Below are positions 27,261 through 42,998 of a stretch of DNA of 64,000 nucleotides, one piece after another. The stretch is from Scortum barcoo (taxonomy: Eukaryota; Chordata; Actinopteri; Centrarchiformes; Terapontidae). The notes under the pieces were generated by a model. It was not told the origin of the DNA, did not search any database, and was given only the letters and a program-made list of their open reading frames with translations. Location: assembly GCA_023238725.1 (NCBI GenBank), contig CM041546.1:10168028-10232027 (forward strand). Reading direction: 5' to 3'. The stretch's first letter is position 1. Every line of letters starts with the position of its first letter. The translations under genes were made by a program, and so were the position numbers.

Positions 27261-27762
27261 GTATGTGGACTGACTTTCTCTTCCTCATCCCAATTTTTTT
27301 AACCATTTAATGTTTGTCAAGTCACATCAAAATGGTGTTGTGTGGGGGTCTAGATCGAGGGGGAAGGTTTGTTTCATACAACTGTGAATACAGTCTGAAT
27401 AAAGTCCACATGTAGATAGAAAAATACAGTTTATTTGAACCTTTTTAATGGCTTTAGAGGAATGCTTCAGGGGCTTATTAATTATTGTTATATTTTCTCA
27501 TCTCTGTCTTTTCAAATGGTTGAGCAGCATGACTCACTGTGAGGCAGGAGTTTCAGTTTTGCAAATGAAAAACATTTAAATCTACTGACTCAAGCAGTTT
27601 ACGTGATTTAACTTTGATATTGACGTCAAACTGAATGAAATTTGAATGATAGGTATTTAGCGCATGACATTTGACTGTTTTTTCAGATGTATTTCTACAT
27701 CATAAAATGCAACACAATGTCTCTTTTTGACTTTCAGAAAGCACAAGTTGACAGGCTTGATA

Positions 27763-28692
27763 ATGGCATCCAACAAATGTTTTATCGCTGTCCTCTTTCT
27801 TCTTTGTGGTAAGTATATTTATTAGCTTCCCTCCTCTTGTTACACAAACACAGACATTTAGGTGGTCTTACACAGGAAAATGAAACCACAAACACTTTTC
27901 GCAACGGAAATTTAACTGACAGAGGTGCTGCTGCCTTACAACAACGGTAAAAAGAAAGAAGAAAAGAGAGAAGCAGAATCTGATGCTCTCATGTTTGTTT
28001 CTTTTCCTTTTCTAAGACATGGCTGCAGTGCTGGCAGGTACGTACAACAAAAGCACCTTGCACACAGCCGTTGAATTTAAATATGCTTTGTGAATGTTCT
28101 CAGTTAGCAGAACAGGCGGCAAAAAAACACAAGATAATGACACCTATATGAGTCATTTTTTTCCAGTCAGTCCTCAGCTCACATCTTGCATCCCACTCTT
28201 CTTTTCTGTCTGTTCATTCACTGTCTGGTTGTGCACACCAGATAGCGCTGTGTCTTGCTACAAGATCGAGCCGGGGACAATAGCGGGCATCATCATTGCA
28301 GATATACTGCTGACCCTTGTCATTGTCATTGTCACCTACCGATGTGCCAGCTTTCGGCGCCAGAAGATAGAAAATGGTGAGGCGGTAGGGCGGATATGAG
28401 TCATGTTTTGTTGTGTTTTTATGTACAGTGTCTCATGTTACAGTAAATGCGTTGCAAAGGGAAAATCAAGGGCCAGCACTTGCTCCTTCAAAGGTCTTTC
28501 AGGATCACTCATACCTTTTCATACCCCTGTTTTATTATGATGCACTGGGCCTGTGGTCTAGGATATCAATATACTCAATATAATTATGTTCTTTGGTAAC
28601 TTTCTATTTTCAAAGTAATAATCTTTTTGTGTGTCTCTCTCTCCACAGCAAACAAAGTGTACATGAATGTCCGGGCCAACTGCAAGACTTAA
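27763..28692 (+). CDS. hcst: DAP10 (HCST), transmembrane signalling adaptor
   Basis: Adaptor that pairs with activating receptors such as NKG2D-type receptors through a membrane aspartate (family knowledge). Exons 27763-27808, 28017-28037, 28242-28376 and 28649-28692 join in phase 1 to 81 residues. A signal peptide (MASNKCFIAVLFLLC) is followed by a very short extracellular part with one cysteine (SCYKIEPG), a membrane span with the diagnostic Asp (GIIIADILLTLVIVIV), a basic stop-transfer segment (FRRQK) and a tail with VYMNV. The tail keeps the tyrosine and the YxNx form that binds GRB2, but not the Met at +3 of the mammalian YINM site that binds PI3K p85. The tail is slightly longer than the mammalian one. 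It lies between nfkbid and tyrobp as in mammals. Confidence 0.88.
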
Positions 28693-28829
28693 TCTCAAGA
28701 TGGTCGAGCACATTGTGAAATAATTTTCAGTTGGTTGTGTATTATTCTTACAGGCATATATTAAAAACTCTTATAAAGGATCAACTGAACAGTTTTTTAC
28801 ATTAAACCTTTTCGCGATGAACACAAGTA

Positions 28830-31000
28830 GATGGTCTTGCAAATGTTACATTTTTGCTTCATTACATATACAATGAACAGTCATAGCTAGAAACTTACTA
28901 CAACATATCTGGTACTATATATTATATATCACATGTGTTTTAGTGTGATATATATAGTTTTCTAACACTCATAAATAGCCATTTCCATTTATTTATGTGT
29001 GTGTGTGTGTGTTTCATCTAACTGCTTGAGATTATTTTACAGTGCCTGATAAATAAGAGGTGTGTTAGACAGTCCAAAGGGAATGTAAATAAAAATGTAC
29101 CAACATGGCGAGAAAAACACCTTTGAATGCTGCAGGTTCCAGGAAATGTTGTCCCTGTAACTACACCATAGAGCGCCCTCTGCAGTTGATCTTTGGTAGC
29201 CAAATGTCTAAATACTGTATTGTCCCTGAAGCTTTTATATAAATAAATACATTTCCATCATCAAAAGGCTGCATTGAAATGAGTGATTTAAAAACATAAT
29301 AGATGGACCTAGTGATCGGATGTTTCACGGTGCATGTTTCATGTTTATAAAGTTTGATTTTCAGCATATTAATGATAATTTTTTTAAAAATTAATTATTG
29401 AGAACATGTTGTCCATTTCAGAATTTGATTGTTTGTTCAGTTCAAAAGTCAGCAATTTTTCTGTTTTTGTTTTTTTTTTTTGTTTTTGTTTTTTTTTTAT
29501 CTTATCTATTTTTATCACGCCTCACTGAAGTGACATTTGACAAGTGTGACTAACATAGGAGACCTGATTAGAATCAGGTCAGGTGATCTCACAGTCTTGC
29601 TGTGTGTTCAGGTAACGCTGTGGTTGGACGGCTGTCTGCCATTTCAGTCAAACACACGATATGTTGACCAAGCTGATTCATTGGCTCTGTGATATCTGTC
29701 TGATCTACCTCCTCTATAGGAGTGCTGTGTTGTTTTATCACTAACCGCGGCCAGGCTGTCTACGCAGTGGAAAATCTCTCGAACAGATAACCCAAATGGA
29801 TTTTTAAAGAGGTCAGCCATGGGATTGGACTGGAAGGTTCTTATCGAAACTGTCTTTTTTAACTTTCACAAAGTTGTCGTAGGCAGGTTGTGCATGAGGA
29901 ATTTCCCTCATGTTAACTGATTTATTCTTTATAGTTGGCCTTAAAGGCATTTTTTGACACAGTACTATTTTCTAAATGATCTTCTTCAACTCCCAACATC
30001 ATGGTTACCTATGGGTTTAAGATTACCTGTACAAATGCAAGGTCACTGGTTATGAGAAATTTGGCTGCTGAATAATTAGTTGTCAAGTCATTGATAAAAG
30101 GTCAGGTTTTTTTCATCTAATAATTAAGTCATTAATAAAGGTTTTTACAAGAGTCCAGCGTGTTTTTATTTATAAATGTTAACAAGTTGTTAAAGAGTGG
30201 TTGGTGGATTTTTGTCCAGCTGCTCCATAGCTCTTTTTTTTCAGGTATAGCTCAAATAGATCAAATAACTAACTACATTAAACTTCCTGATGAACCAACA
30301 AAATAAAAAGAAAGATTGATCAAGACAAATGACAGATAAAGGGATCTGTCACCATCTGGCAGCCCGAAAGTTGTTCTTATAGATGGCACTTAATTATTTA
30401 TAAATGATCAATGAAGTAATAATACATTATTAACTGAACATAAATAAAGACATTAACTCACAAACCAGTATATTCTGCACTTTACTATATTATTAAAGAT
30501 TTTTATTATCATTGTTGTACTTGTTGTCATGTTTATGTTTATGCTCTGTACATACGCACAGTGTATGCTGTATTTTATGAACCCATGGTATGACATACTT
30601 TGTCAGTTTTTTTAAAGTTTACGAAACCAAAAGTTATCCTTGACAAAAACAACAAAGGTGTGCTTTCATTTCGCTGACAAAACAGCATCATTAGAGATAA
30701 ACCTGTGGTTTAACAGTGCCTTACAGACTAGCAGTAACTGTGGCCATCCGCCTGCACTAAACCACAGGTCATGCGGAAATGCTCTATTTGGAGATACGAT
30801 CACATGTACTTCTGCAGAAACTGCAGATGTAATGAAACTGCCCTTATACAGCCTCTCAGCATCACACTTAAGTTAATTTGAGGGATACCGTTAAAACGAC
30901 AAAAAGAAGGCCTGAAAGCTAAAGATGAAATGTGACAGAGTAAAATTTCTGAGACCACTGAATCTCACATTACTGTGAAATTACATGAAAGAGAAGAAAC
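28830..31000. other. Spacer between hcst and tyrobp
   Basis: AT-rich with T and GT tracts (about 28996-29011 and 29460-29500). A CTCF-like core (GCGCCCTCTGCAG) lies near 29173. No gene or recognisable transposon end seen. Confidence 0.45.
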
Positions 31001-31004
31001 AGAA

Positions 31005-31055
31005 GCACCACCTTCCTCTTTTTTTTACTAGACTCCCTCCTCTTCCTCCAAACAC
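31005..31055 (+). promoter_or_regulatory. tyrobp: PU.1/ETS-like sites upstream of tyrobp
   Basis: CACCTTCCTCTTTTTT (about 31008-31023) is, on the minus strand, AAAAAAGAGGAAGGTG, a near-consensus PU.1 site; a second GGAA-type site (CCTCTTCCTCC) follows at about 31038. They lie about 200-250 bases before the start codon. A CAG acceptor at 31235-31237 just before the coding exon suggests the first exon is non-coding and nearby. Confidence 0.4.
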
Positions 31056-31255
31056 AGTCACATGGTGACAGCACTCACACCATTACTAGTATCATCTACG
31101 GACAGTTCCTTCGTGCGTGCATCCTCCCACCTCTAGCATCAAAACATTTGGTTTATGGGTGCGATAACACAGCCTTTCGAAAGAGAACAGAAGGACCGGT
31201 GGCCCTCACCCTCTCTTTTTCACTTCTTCCTTTACCAGAAACCAACATCAAGAAG

Positions 31256-31996
31256 ATGTCTGATGCCCTTTGTATTGTGGGTTCGTTGTTTGGTGAGTGG
31301 TTTGCTATATGTGTTTTAACTTTAAAAGATTGTAGCGGCAATATCATAGCAACAATTTTGAGTATCTGAGGTTTTATGAACTTTTTGTCTTTCAGGATCT
31401 GCAGAAGGACAGCAAGGTATGTAGTGCTTCTAAACACTTTGCTCCTACGGTATGCTGTGCTTTACATTTGTCGTTTGTTTTGGTTTTGTCTTACCACCCC
31501 GTGTCTTCACACTTTCATAGACTGTGGTTCCTGTTACGTAATAAACATGGGGTCTGTGTTGGGAATTATTGCCTCCGATGTTATCTTGACCATTTTCATC
31601 GCAATTTCGGTGTTCTGCTTTGCAACTCACCAAAAAAGAAAGAGAGAATGGGATTCCCATGATGGTGAGCACTAACTTTGTGTGTACTGCCACTTTGTAT
31701 GTTGGGTGTGAAATATGCCAAATGGCTTGACACTTTTAAAATGTTTGACAGGTAAAAGAAGTCTCCCATCATCAATATCAAAGAAAATGGCAACTGAGGT
31801 TACAGAATCCCCCTACCAGGTAAAGCTGAACTGTGTTATTCTTTAAGTCTGAAAGCCACAAAATGTGAACACTGTTTTTGGTTGTATTTAAGTATGTATA
31901 CTTGTGTTTCTGTGATGAATTGCTTTGACTTTTTTGTAGGAGTTACATGGAGTCCAGTCAGATGTGTACAGTGAGCTGCAGCACTTTAGGAAATGA
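31256..31996 (+). CDS. tyrobp: DAP12 (TYROBP), ITAM-bearing signalling adaptor
   Basis: Adaptor of activating NK and myeloid receptors that recruits SYK/ZAP70 kinases through its ITAM (family knowledge). Exons 31256-31292, 31396-31416, 31521-31664, 31752-31819 and 31940-31996 join in phase to 108 residues. After a short hydrophobic leader comes a small extracellular part with a CGSC pair for dimerisation, a membrane span with the required Asp (GIIASDVILTIFIAISV), a basic KRKRE boundary, and the ITAM YQEL-x7-YSEL inside SPYQELHGVQSDVYSEL, almost identical in layout to mammalian DAP12. The gene is in the same orientation as hcst, about 2.6 kb downstream, and shares its 21-nt second exon and phase-1 introns. 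Confidence 0.93.
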
Positions 31997-32299
31997 AACA
32001 ATGGAGATATAAAAATCCAAACCATGTCTGTCATCTGCAGTGTTTTTTCTCAAGCTATTACTGGATATTAACGCACACCTATCCACACACATCTTGTTTT
32101 GCCACCTGCAGAGTTATAAATAATCACATTTGGTGTACAGTATACGTGCATGTGTGTGTACTTTGCGTGTAATTGATTTATATTCCATTCACTGAGTATT
32201 GTATTGTGCTGAACGTGATGTTTGCTGTATCACGTTCTCGTTTTGAGCTATCTAACAATATGAATTTGTATTTAACTAATTACAAATTAAACTATATTT

Positions 32300-33001
32300 C
32301 AAAACCAATGAAATGAAAAAGATGCATTCTTTACATAGTCTTTTTGTATTTATATTTCAGGAGATTAGTTAGGTATTTTCACATTACAGTGCACATATAC
32401 AAAGACTCAAGGTATTGGCATACACAGGCAGAGGCAGATTCTGTTTTAAATCACCAAAATAGTTATTACATTTATTACTTCATTTTTGAATGTTTATGAC
32501 ACCACAGTCTTTGTACCAAATATCACGTTGTATCAGCCTGCTCTGCTTCCATGACAACTTACACAAAACTATCAAAACCTCTTTAAATTTGTTCACATGA
32601 TCTCCTAACAAAAAGTACATGAAAGAAAAGCTAAATTTGGACAAAAAAGTCCCAGGAGCAACTGGATTTGGAAGCAGTCTGTCTGGCCTCCCATGACTCA
32701 ACAGATGGCAGCCCCTGACTCATTTTGAGGAAGAAGTGGAATCTGAAAAAAACAGAAAAACAATTATTACACTCATACCAGATGAATATCAAGGCGAGAT
32801 TTAGGAAACTATTTCATCCTCTAATTTGACGAAGATTAAATGTAACTCATGTAAACGTGCATTATGTGGCGCACACACAACAACATGTCTTAAGAGCTGT
32901 TTCCTAAACAGGGCTGGGTGGATTGAGATATGAGCAGAAAAATATGAGCAAAAAACATTTTTCTCATTCAAACGCAGAGGAAACAGACCTTTGTGTGATC
33001 A
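32300..33001. other. Convergent 3' region between tyrobp and the RGD gene
   Basis: On the minus strand AATAAA is at 32473-32468, a plausible end for the RGD gene. A TTTTTTTCAG acceptor (minus strand, ends about 32743) may mark a spliced 3' UTR exon. ATTAAA near 32285 fits the end of tyrobp. Confidence 0.4.
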
Positions 33002-34883
33002 TCAGGAGGCTCGGCTCTTAGCTGGAACAGACAAGCCACTGGCCATGTGCTGTGGAGGCGCTGAAGCACATACGAGAAAGAGGTTTACGAGAAATGCCAG
33101 AGTTTTCAGTAAGCAGTCGCTGTACACACTGTATCTGTAAATGGAGGAATTAAAAGTCTTCTTACCGACTGGATAAGTTTCAGAGCTGATAAATTCTCTG
33201 GTTTCTGTTGGCATATTAAAATAAATTCATCAGCTTTTGACTGCTCAGAGCATTATTCCTGTACAATATTTTTTCTTTTTTTTTCATGTAACGCAGATGA
33301 TCTGTTCTTACCATCATAGTCTGTATCTCCTCTAAAGCCCACTGGAGCAGGCCTGCCATTGGTGTCCTCCGGACTATCCAAATCCAGCAATTCTCTGCTT
33401 CGGCCTGGGGTCAACATGCCATTTAACCTATTAGTTCTTCCTGGTGCTGCCTTTCGTTGGAGGTTGCTTCCTTGACTACCACTCACTTGGTCACTTAAAC
33501 GGATGGCTTGTTTTCCCGACAGATTTACCACCATCGCTCCCTCCTTACTGTTAAGATCAGTCCGCTCTCTGCTTACTTGTGGCTCACTCTGCTCTCTGCT
33601 CCCCTGGTCCACTCCTGTGTTCCTCCTTGATGGAGCCTTATCTTTCTCCATGACTTTAGGAATCGTGGTCTCGTGGCTGTCGGGGTCTTTGAACACATAT
33701 GGGAAGAGCAAAAGTTATTGCTGCAACACCTTCATCAATACGTTGTCTGCACTGTTAGAGACACAGGGATGCTAATTTTAACTAATTTTAACTCTAAGTC
33801 AGTGCACCTTCTGCTTTCACTTCAGTTTCTATCAGATACTTCAGGTTTTGAAACCTGAGAAGGAAAGTTTTTTTTCAAATAAATTAAATATTTTCTACAC
33901 TTTACTTCATATAAAGCCCACATACCTATAAATCCATTGGTGTTGAAAATCTCTGTAGATTGTGCCTCTGACATATCTGTGAAAAAGTTTGCCACTTTTT
34001 AAAATTAAAATCCCACAGAAGATAAGCACCATAAATCCACAGCTGCTTTGTATAATGGCGTGACACATTTTATAGCAAAGTGACACTTTAGTTATTAATA
34101 TACATGTGTAATAATATACCTCCAGAATCGTGCTCTCTCGCAGGGTTACTTGGAGGCCATCTATAGGCTGCAAACGTGAGAAAATATACGCAGATAATCA
34201 CTGGTGTGGTTGTATAGATAAACAATCAGGTAATGTGAAAAATGCTTGCTACAGTACATCCTGACATTTAATGATCAAGAACCACAAAAACTGCACTGCA
34301 CATCTCTGTCCTGTTGTTGCGTCTTTCATGGCCTGGACCTTGAATGTCACACGTATGTTCTTGTGAGCAAAAAATCCTCTCAGCATCTGGTGAGATGAGC
34401 TGTCAATCTGGGGTATAATTTGACCTTCCCGTGTCAATACTGAGTACAGCGCAAGTATATCTGATAGCAGCATTTTGAATCACACACCTGTTGGTTGTGC
34501 TGGCATGGTCTTTTCTGTCGTTGTTCCCACCACAACTATAGAAACAGTAATGAAGACGTTATGTGAAAAACAGTAGCAATTTAAACAGATTCACTTCAAA
34601 AAGCAGCACTATTTGGGACTATTTTGCATGTAAAACAACTTGTAAAAATGACAGAAAAATATTCTCACCATTTAGGAAACTTAATACATTTTCTCTCCGG
34701 GCTTGAAAAAAAAACACAAAGACACAAAAGAAAAAAAGTGTTATCTTAACTGTCCTGTTTAATAAATCTTAAATGGGAATTCTAAAAAAAAGCTTTTGAT
34801 TATTTTTTTTCTCTTCAGATTGACTCACCTCTGACTGGTGCTGCTGCCGCCATAGTTGTAAACAGGAGAAGTACATAGCACAT
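33002..34883 (-). CDS. Unrecognised secreted protein with RGD motif
   Basis: I do not recognise this gene. Minus-strand exons 34883-34829, 34701-34669, 34535-34488, 34167-34120, 33976-33926, 33686-33312, 33204-33166 and 33060-33002 all have GT..AG borders, all introns are phase 1, and the joined frame is open for 235 residues. It starts with a signal peptide (MCYVLLLFTTMAAAAPVR). The rest has no cysteine, no further membrane span and no obvious fold, and is rich in Ser, Thr, Arg, Glu, Asp and Gln, so it is probably disordered. Most of it comes from one 375-nt exon. Near the end of that exon (residues about 197-203) is FRGDTDYDE: an RGD cell-attachment motif next to an acidic tyrosine that could be sulphated. 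One N-glycosylation sequon (NLS, residue 133) is present. A SIBLING-like or other matrix role is possible but unproven. It is convergent with tyrobp and divergent from csnk2a1. Confidence 0.7.
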
Positions 34884-35119
34884 GAAGCTGAAACAAATCA
34901 AACTGCAATTAAACGACCAAAATTCATGTGCATATGGACTTTTAAGGCATTTTCATTGGCTTCATATATTTGAAAAGACAAACACGAAAACGTACAGCTT
35001 CATTGTTGACTTCGGTCCTCAGATGTGTTTTTCTGGAAGAGTGCTGACAGGCTTTTATATACTGCTGCTTCATCCTGATTTTTTTTTCACCTCTAACAGG
35101 TCTCAGCCTGGTTAATTAT

Positions 35120-35950
35120 AGACTGATTAGATGTATCAGATTGAGTTGCAGTCAAAGACTATTTCTGTGTGTTTAACAGTGGGCGACTCGCAGGTAGAGG
35201 GGAGCAGCAATTAGGCAACAAGATAGGTTTACAAGGGCCTATTCATGATATCAACTCAAGATGAAAACAAGCGCTCTCAACATTCAAATCCACAAAAAGG
35301 ACCAGTCTTTCTCTCCATTACATATTGATTACAGGTGGTTGGTTACTTCAGAAAAATGCCCCTGGCCTTTTCTATGACCGAGGTGGCCTTTTAAATGAAG
35401 CCACAGAACACGCATTGTTTTTCGTTACTGTTTCACCATTGTCCATTTTGAACAAGCCCTATATTTTACCCACACAAAGACCTTTTTAAAAACAGGCCCC
35501 GGCCATGCATTAGTGTATAGAAATGCCTCTTAGATAGAAATATCCTGAAATGCAGAGAGCACGAGAATGCAGTAATCGGGTGACAGAAACCAATGAGGTG
35601 TGAAAGTATTGTATAAAAATGTAAATTGTGCATGCAAACTGAATAATATCTGCCCTAAACCATCTTGCATCAGCGCCTGGGGTGGCTGCTTGTGGAAATA
35701 AACAGTGAGTTTGAAGAAAGGTTTGTGCAAAAACTGCAAAAAAAAAAAAAAAAAAAAAAAACAGGACAACACAGCATTACAGATATGACATAAAAGTTTG
35801 TGTCAGACCTGTTGGTGGTGGCAGAGGGAGCAGCAACACCACCCCCCTCCCTCTTTCACCCTCATTAAAAAAGAAAAAAAAAGGGACAGCGCCCCCTGCA
35901 GGAGAGGCTATTCGCACTAAGCTCTTGATCCCAAGCATCGCCATATTGAC
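35120..35950. other. Intergenic stretch upstream of csnk2a1
   Basis: Holds a poly(A) run of about 22 bases (35739-35760) and a good CTCF-like core (AGCGCCCCCTGCAGG, about 35888). No coding exon seen. It separates the divergent RGD gene and csnk2a1. Confidence 0.5.
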
Positions 35951-36460
35951 GTCCCAACAACGCTGAGAGGTAATCGTGTTATTTAACCGCACATCGTCGT
36001 CGGTTTGGAGCCTCTGTCGGGTGTTTTGTGTGCGGGGGGAAAGCCGGGAGGAGGCGACGCAGCCGCGGCGGCAGCCTGCTGCTCGATCACGGTGTTTGTT
36101 GGGTGTTTTTTCAAGGCGTTGTCAGTCAGTCACTTGCCTCGCCAGCCAGCCATTCACTCCCTTAGCCCGTTAGCTTAGCACTTTCTAGCTCTAGGAAATA
36201 TCTTTCTCGAAGCTTGTTGCTCGGCTGCGCTATCAACAGCCACCACTGAAAATAGTTTTTTTTTGGTCTTTCGACGGGGGCTCTTGTATTTCTCGCCCTC
36301 GAAGCCCCCGTAATGTCTCCGAGGGCTAGTTGTGACTTTCCAGCCGGCTTTTCCCTCTGCTGTTGACGAGCTAATGCTAACTAGCCCGTTTTTTTTCGCC
36401 TAGCGGCTAACTAGCGAGCTAGCCGGACACTTGCAGGCCCTGGGCCACACTGGGTTTGTG
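35940..36460 (+). promoter_or_regulatory. csnk2a1: CpG-rich promoter region of csnk2a1
   Basis: A clear CpG-rich block in an AT-rich neighbourhood, starting with GCCATATTGACGTCC, which combines a YY1-like GCCATATT and a CRE-like TGACGTC. The coding exon starts 1 kb downstream; possible non-coding exons are 36717-36808 and 37101-37137, each with CAG acceptor and GT donor. Confidence 0.6.
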
Positions 36461-37310
36461 CGCACACTCACCTTTTCATTAAAACTATTAAGCGGGCAAA
36501 CTGGCTCAAACTGAACCGGTGTTTTATTTCCTACCAGGGGAGACCATTTGTCCACTGGATGCCTCTCATAAAGCCATTGATTTCTTTTTAACATAGCCTC
36601 ACTAGCCTGTATTGCCTGGCTCACATAGTTTGCTCGTGTTTGCTTAATTGACAGCATTGATTTTAACCAACCTACTTTGTGCGTGTTGTTTTTGTTTGTG
36701 TTTTTTTTCCAACAGGAAATACTGCCTTGGTGTAGCCCCCAGTGATGACTGTATTGAACCCTGTACCTCCTGATTAGACTGGTTGGATGCCCCCATTTAA
36801 CATTCAGGTTTCTACATTTCCATATTTGGATACACTATAGCCCCAAATAACTTAATATAATAAGTAGGTTTTATGACTTGTGTCTCATTTAACATGCTGC
36901 TATTTTATAACATTTGTGTTTTCATTTAATCATCCTGTGAAAGAGTGGGGAAACTTAAAATGTCTCTCTTTGCTTAACATTTCTCAGCTTTACATATGAT
37001 CATATAAAACAAATTTGAACTATAATAAGTTAACTGTCTGTTTTTATCATCTGTTTTTAGCTTTCTTACCATAAAGGCATTTCAACTGCTCCTGTTTCAG
37101 TTCATCAATCACAATCATCCTGGAGGGAACCTCCCAGGTATTGTGCTGTCTTATAATTCAATTACCTTATATCACCTATTTTTACTTTGATGATGCCCTC
37201 GAAAAAAAATGCTTGTGACTAATGAATTTATTTTTTGCCGTGATTCTAAGTAACCGGATTTGTTGATATTGTTTGCTTTCAGGAGATTTAGAAAAGATCC
37301 TGTGTAGAAT

Positions 37311-40954
<3,644 letters not shown>

Positions 40955-41259
40955 AGCCACTTCCTCACCCGTGTTTATGTGTGCTCATGGCCATGTCCTG
41001 CCTAGCTCTCACTGCGGCCCAGGGCCATGGCTCCCCTTTTTATGTTGAAAAATAACAAAGCAGAAGATTTAAATTGCTTTTCACATTCAGTTATATTTTG
41101 ACACCTGGACTTGACAGAAATGTATTGTTGCACCTGTCAGGATTATTAGAATTAATTTGGGTGTGTTATTTGACAATGCCATTGTCTAGAAATTCTAATA
41201 AGATGTAGACATGAAGAGAATGGATAATAAAATTTATTTTGTATGTTCCAAATATACAG

Positions 41260-42960
41260 TCTTGCTTGAAACTGTTTGATGGGGATCCTGCTGTATTACA
41301 CTGTGAACCTTTACACGACTTCACAAAACAGAGTCAGGAACCCGGTGTGCCCCACCGAACAGTGCTCGCTGGTTGCACACGATGTAATGTGCAGGAGTTG
41401 TTGGTGTTTTGAAGTTGTTAGATGCTATAATTCTTTAATTGGACTTTTGTAGATATTCTACAGTTACTGTCAGGTTGCATGCACCCAATGCTGAGTATCA
41501 CAGGGTCAATAGTTTGCCAATTTTATGTTACTTTCACTTCTCTATGTGTATGTATGTGTTCATGTTTGTTTTTTATGAAGTCTCTTACACATGATTTTGA
41601 TTACATAGACAATTTTGTAACTTTTTGTTTTATGCTGGGAGGAGTCATCACCTACAAAAACAACTTCAAAAATAAACAATTTAAACAGGGTTTTGCAGGT
41701 ACTACATCTTCTTGAGTACACCGTCTGTTGAGTGGTTGCATTGGCAATACAACAGGGTAGTCAGCAAGAGATCATTTTTCCATTGATAGTGAGTGGAATT
41801 TGGCGCTGAGTGATTTGTGCTGCATCGACAACAAAGTGGTTTCCCCTGCTCTTGAGCTCCATGCTCATACATTCACATCTCTACCACTCTGTTTAGCCTG
41901 AGCAAAGTAAGTCTGCGATACGTTTATCCTTAATTATTTTCTCTGTCTTGTGAAATATGGAGGCATCAAGTGTGTACACATTTCGGCTTGAAACAATTAA
42001 AAGCCGAAAGTGTAAAAGAGTTGTAAACAGCGATCGGAGTACACCTATTCCTGTCAGTGCTGGTCCAAATGGAGCACTCATCAGACCATACTGGACTCTG
42101 AATAGCGACAAAGTGGAAGATGAATGTGCATGGCTGGACGGCTGCATGCACGTTCTTTGTTGAAGAACTATGAAGCGAACCTTACCAAAAAATATGCTCC
42201 TTGTTCCCAGAGGGTTAACAAAGGTTAAACTTACACACATAGATGACTCCTGCCATTACATATTATGCAAATGGGCCTAAGGTCAAGAGGTCAAAATTCT
42301 GTTCTGGTACAACTCACCAGCACTGTTTGTACTGTCCACAAGGATTCAAACAGTACGCAGTAATAATTACAGTAGAAATCACAGTGGTGATAATATATTG
42401 ATCATATAAAACCGATGTAAAGACTTGAAACTCACTATCTGAAGTAGACTACACCCTGAACTTTATGCAGACAATTGAATGTGGTGCGTCAGAGCTGCTT
42501 GGCTCCAGTTTAAGTGGCGTCCAATTATGTTGCATTCACGTACCTGTCATATGTTAGAAATCGCAGAAACTAAAAACATCTCCCGTTCGGTGGACTTTGG
42601 ATGGGTCTTTTAATCACAACAAATGTTAACACAGTGCATTATACGTCTTGAATCAAAGCATACTGATGCAGGACGATGTTGTTTTGCAGCTGCATGATGA
42701 AGAGGGGAAGGCGCATCGATCAGGTCGACGGTCACTGTGTAAATTGCAATAAGTAATGTTATATTATTCACGTATTTGCATATTTAAGATGGAAACGCAA
42801 AATTAAATAGGCTACTGTAACGATCAGTAACAACTAAAAGTAGGCCAATTAGAGACTCTCTAATTATATTCCGATGCTCATATTTCCGATGCTCATGAAG
42901 GCAGCATTAGTCGCGCCTGCAGAGGCACGCCTCGGTGGCTGCAGAGCTCCGACAGTTCAA
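41260..42960. other. Intergenic stretch between csnk2a1 and the first paraoxonase
   Basis: No convincing gene; open frames on both strands at 41893-42240 lack family resemblance and splice context. A CpG-moderate block with GC-rich words at 42895-42990 immediately precedes the paraoxonase start and is probably its promoter and 5' UTR. Confidence 0.45.
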
Positions 42961-42998
42961 ATCTGCCTGCAGGACTTCGTGGCTGTCGTGACTTCAAA

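Noticed and set aside
33503..33775. Open frame on the plus strand opposite the RGD gene
   Set aside because: Low-complexity shadow; the minus-strand exon has both splice borders and correct phase.
35739..35760. Poly(A) run that might mark a retrocopy or SINE
   Set aside because: No recognisable element body or target duplication next to it.
41893..42240. Overlapping open frames on both strands between csnk2a1 and the first paraoxonase
   Set aside because: No domain, no splice partners, amphibious coding on both strands suggests chance.
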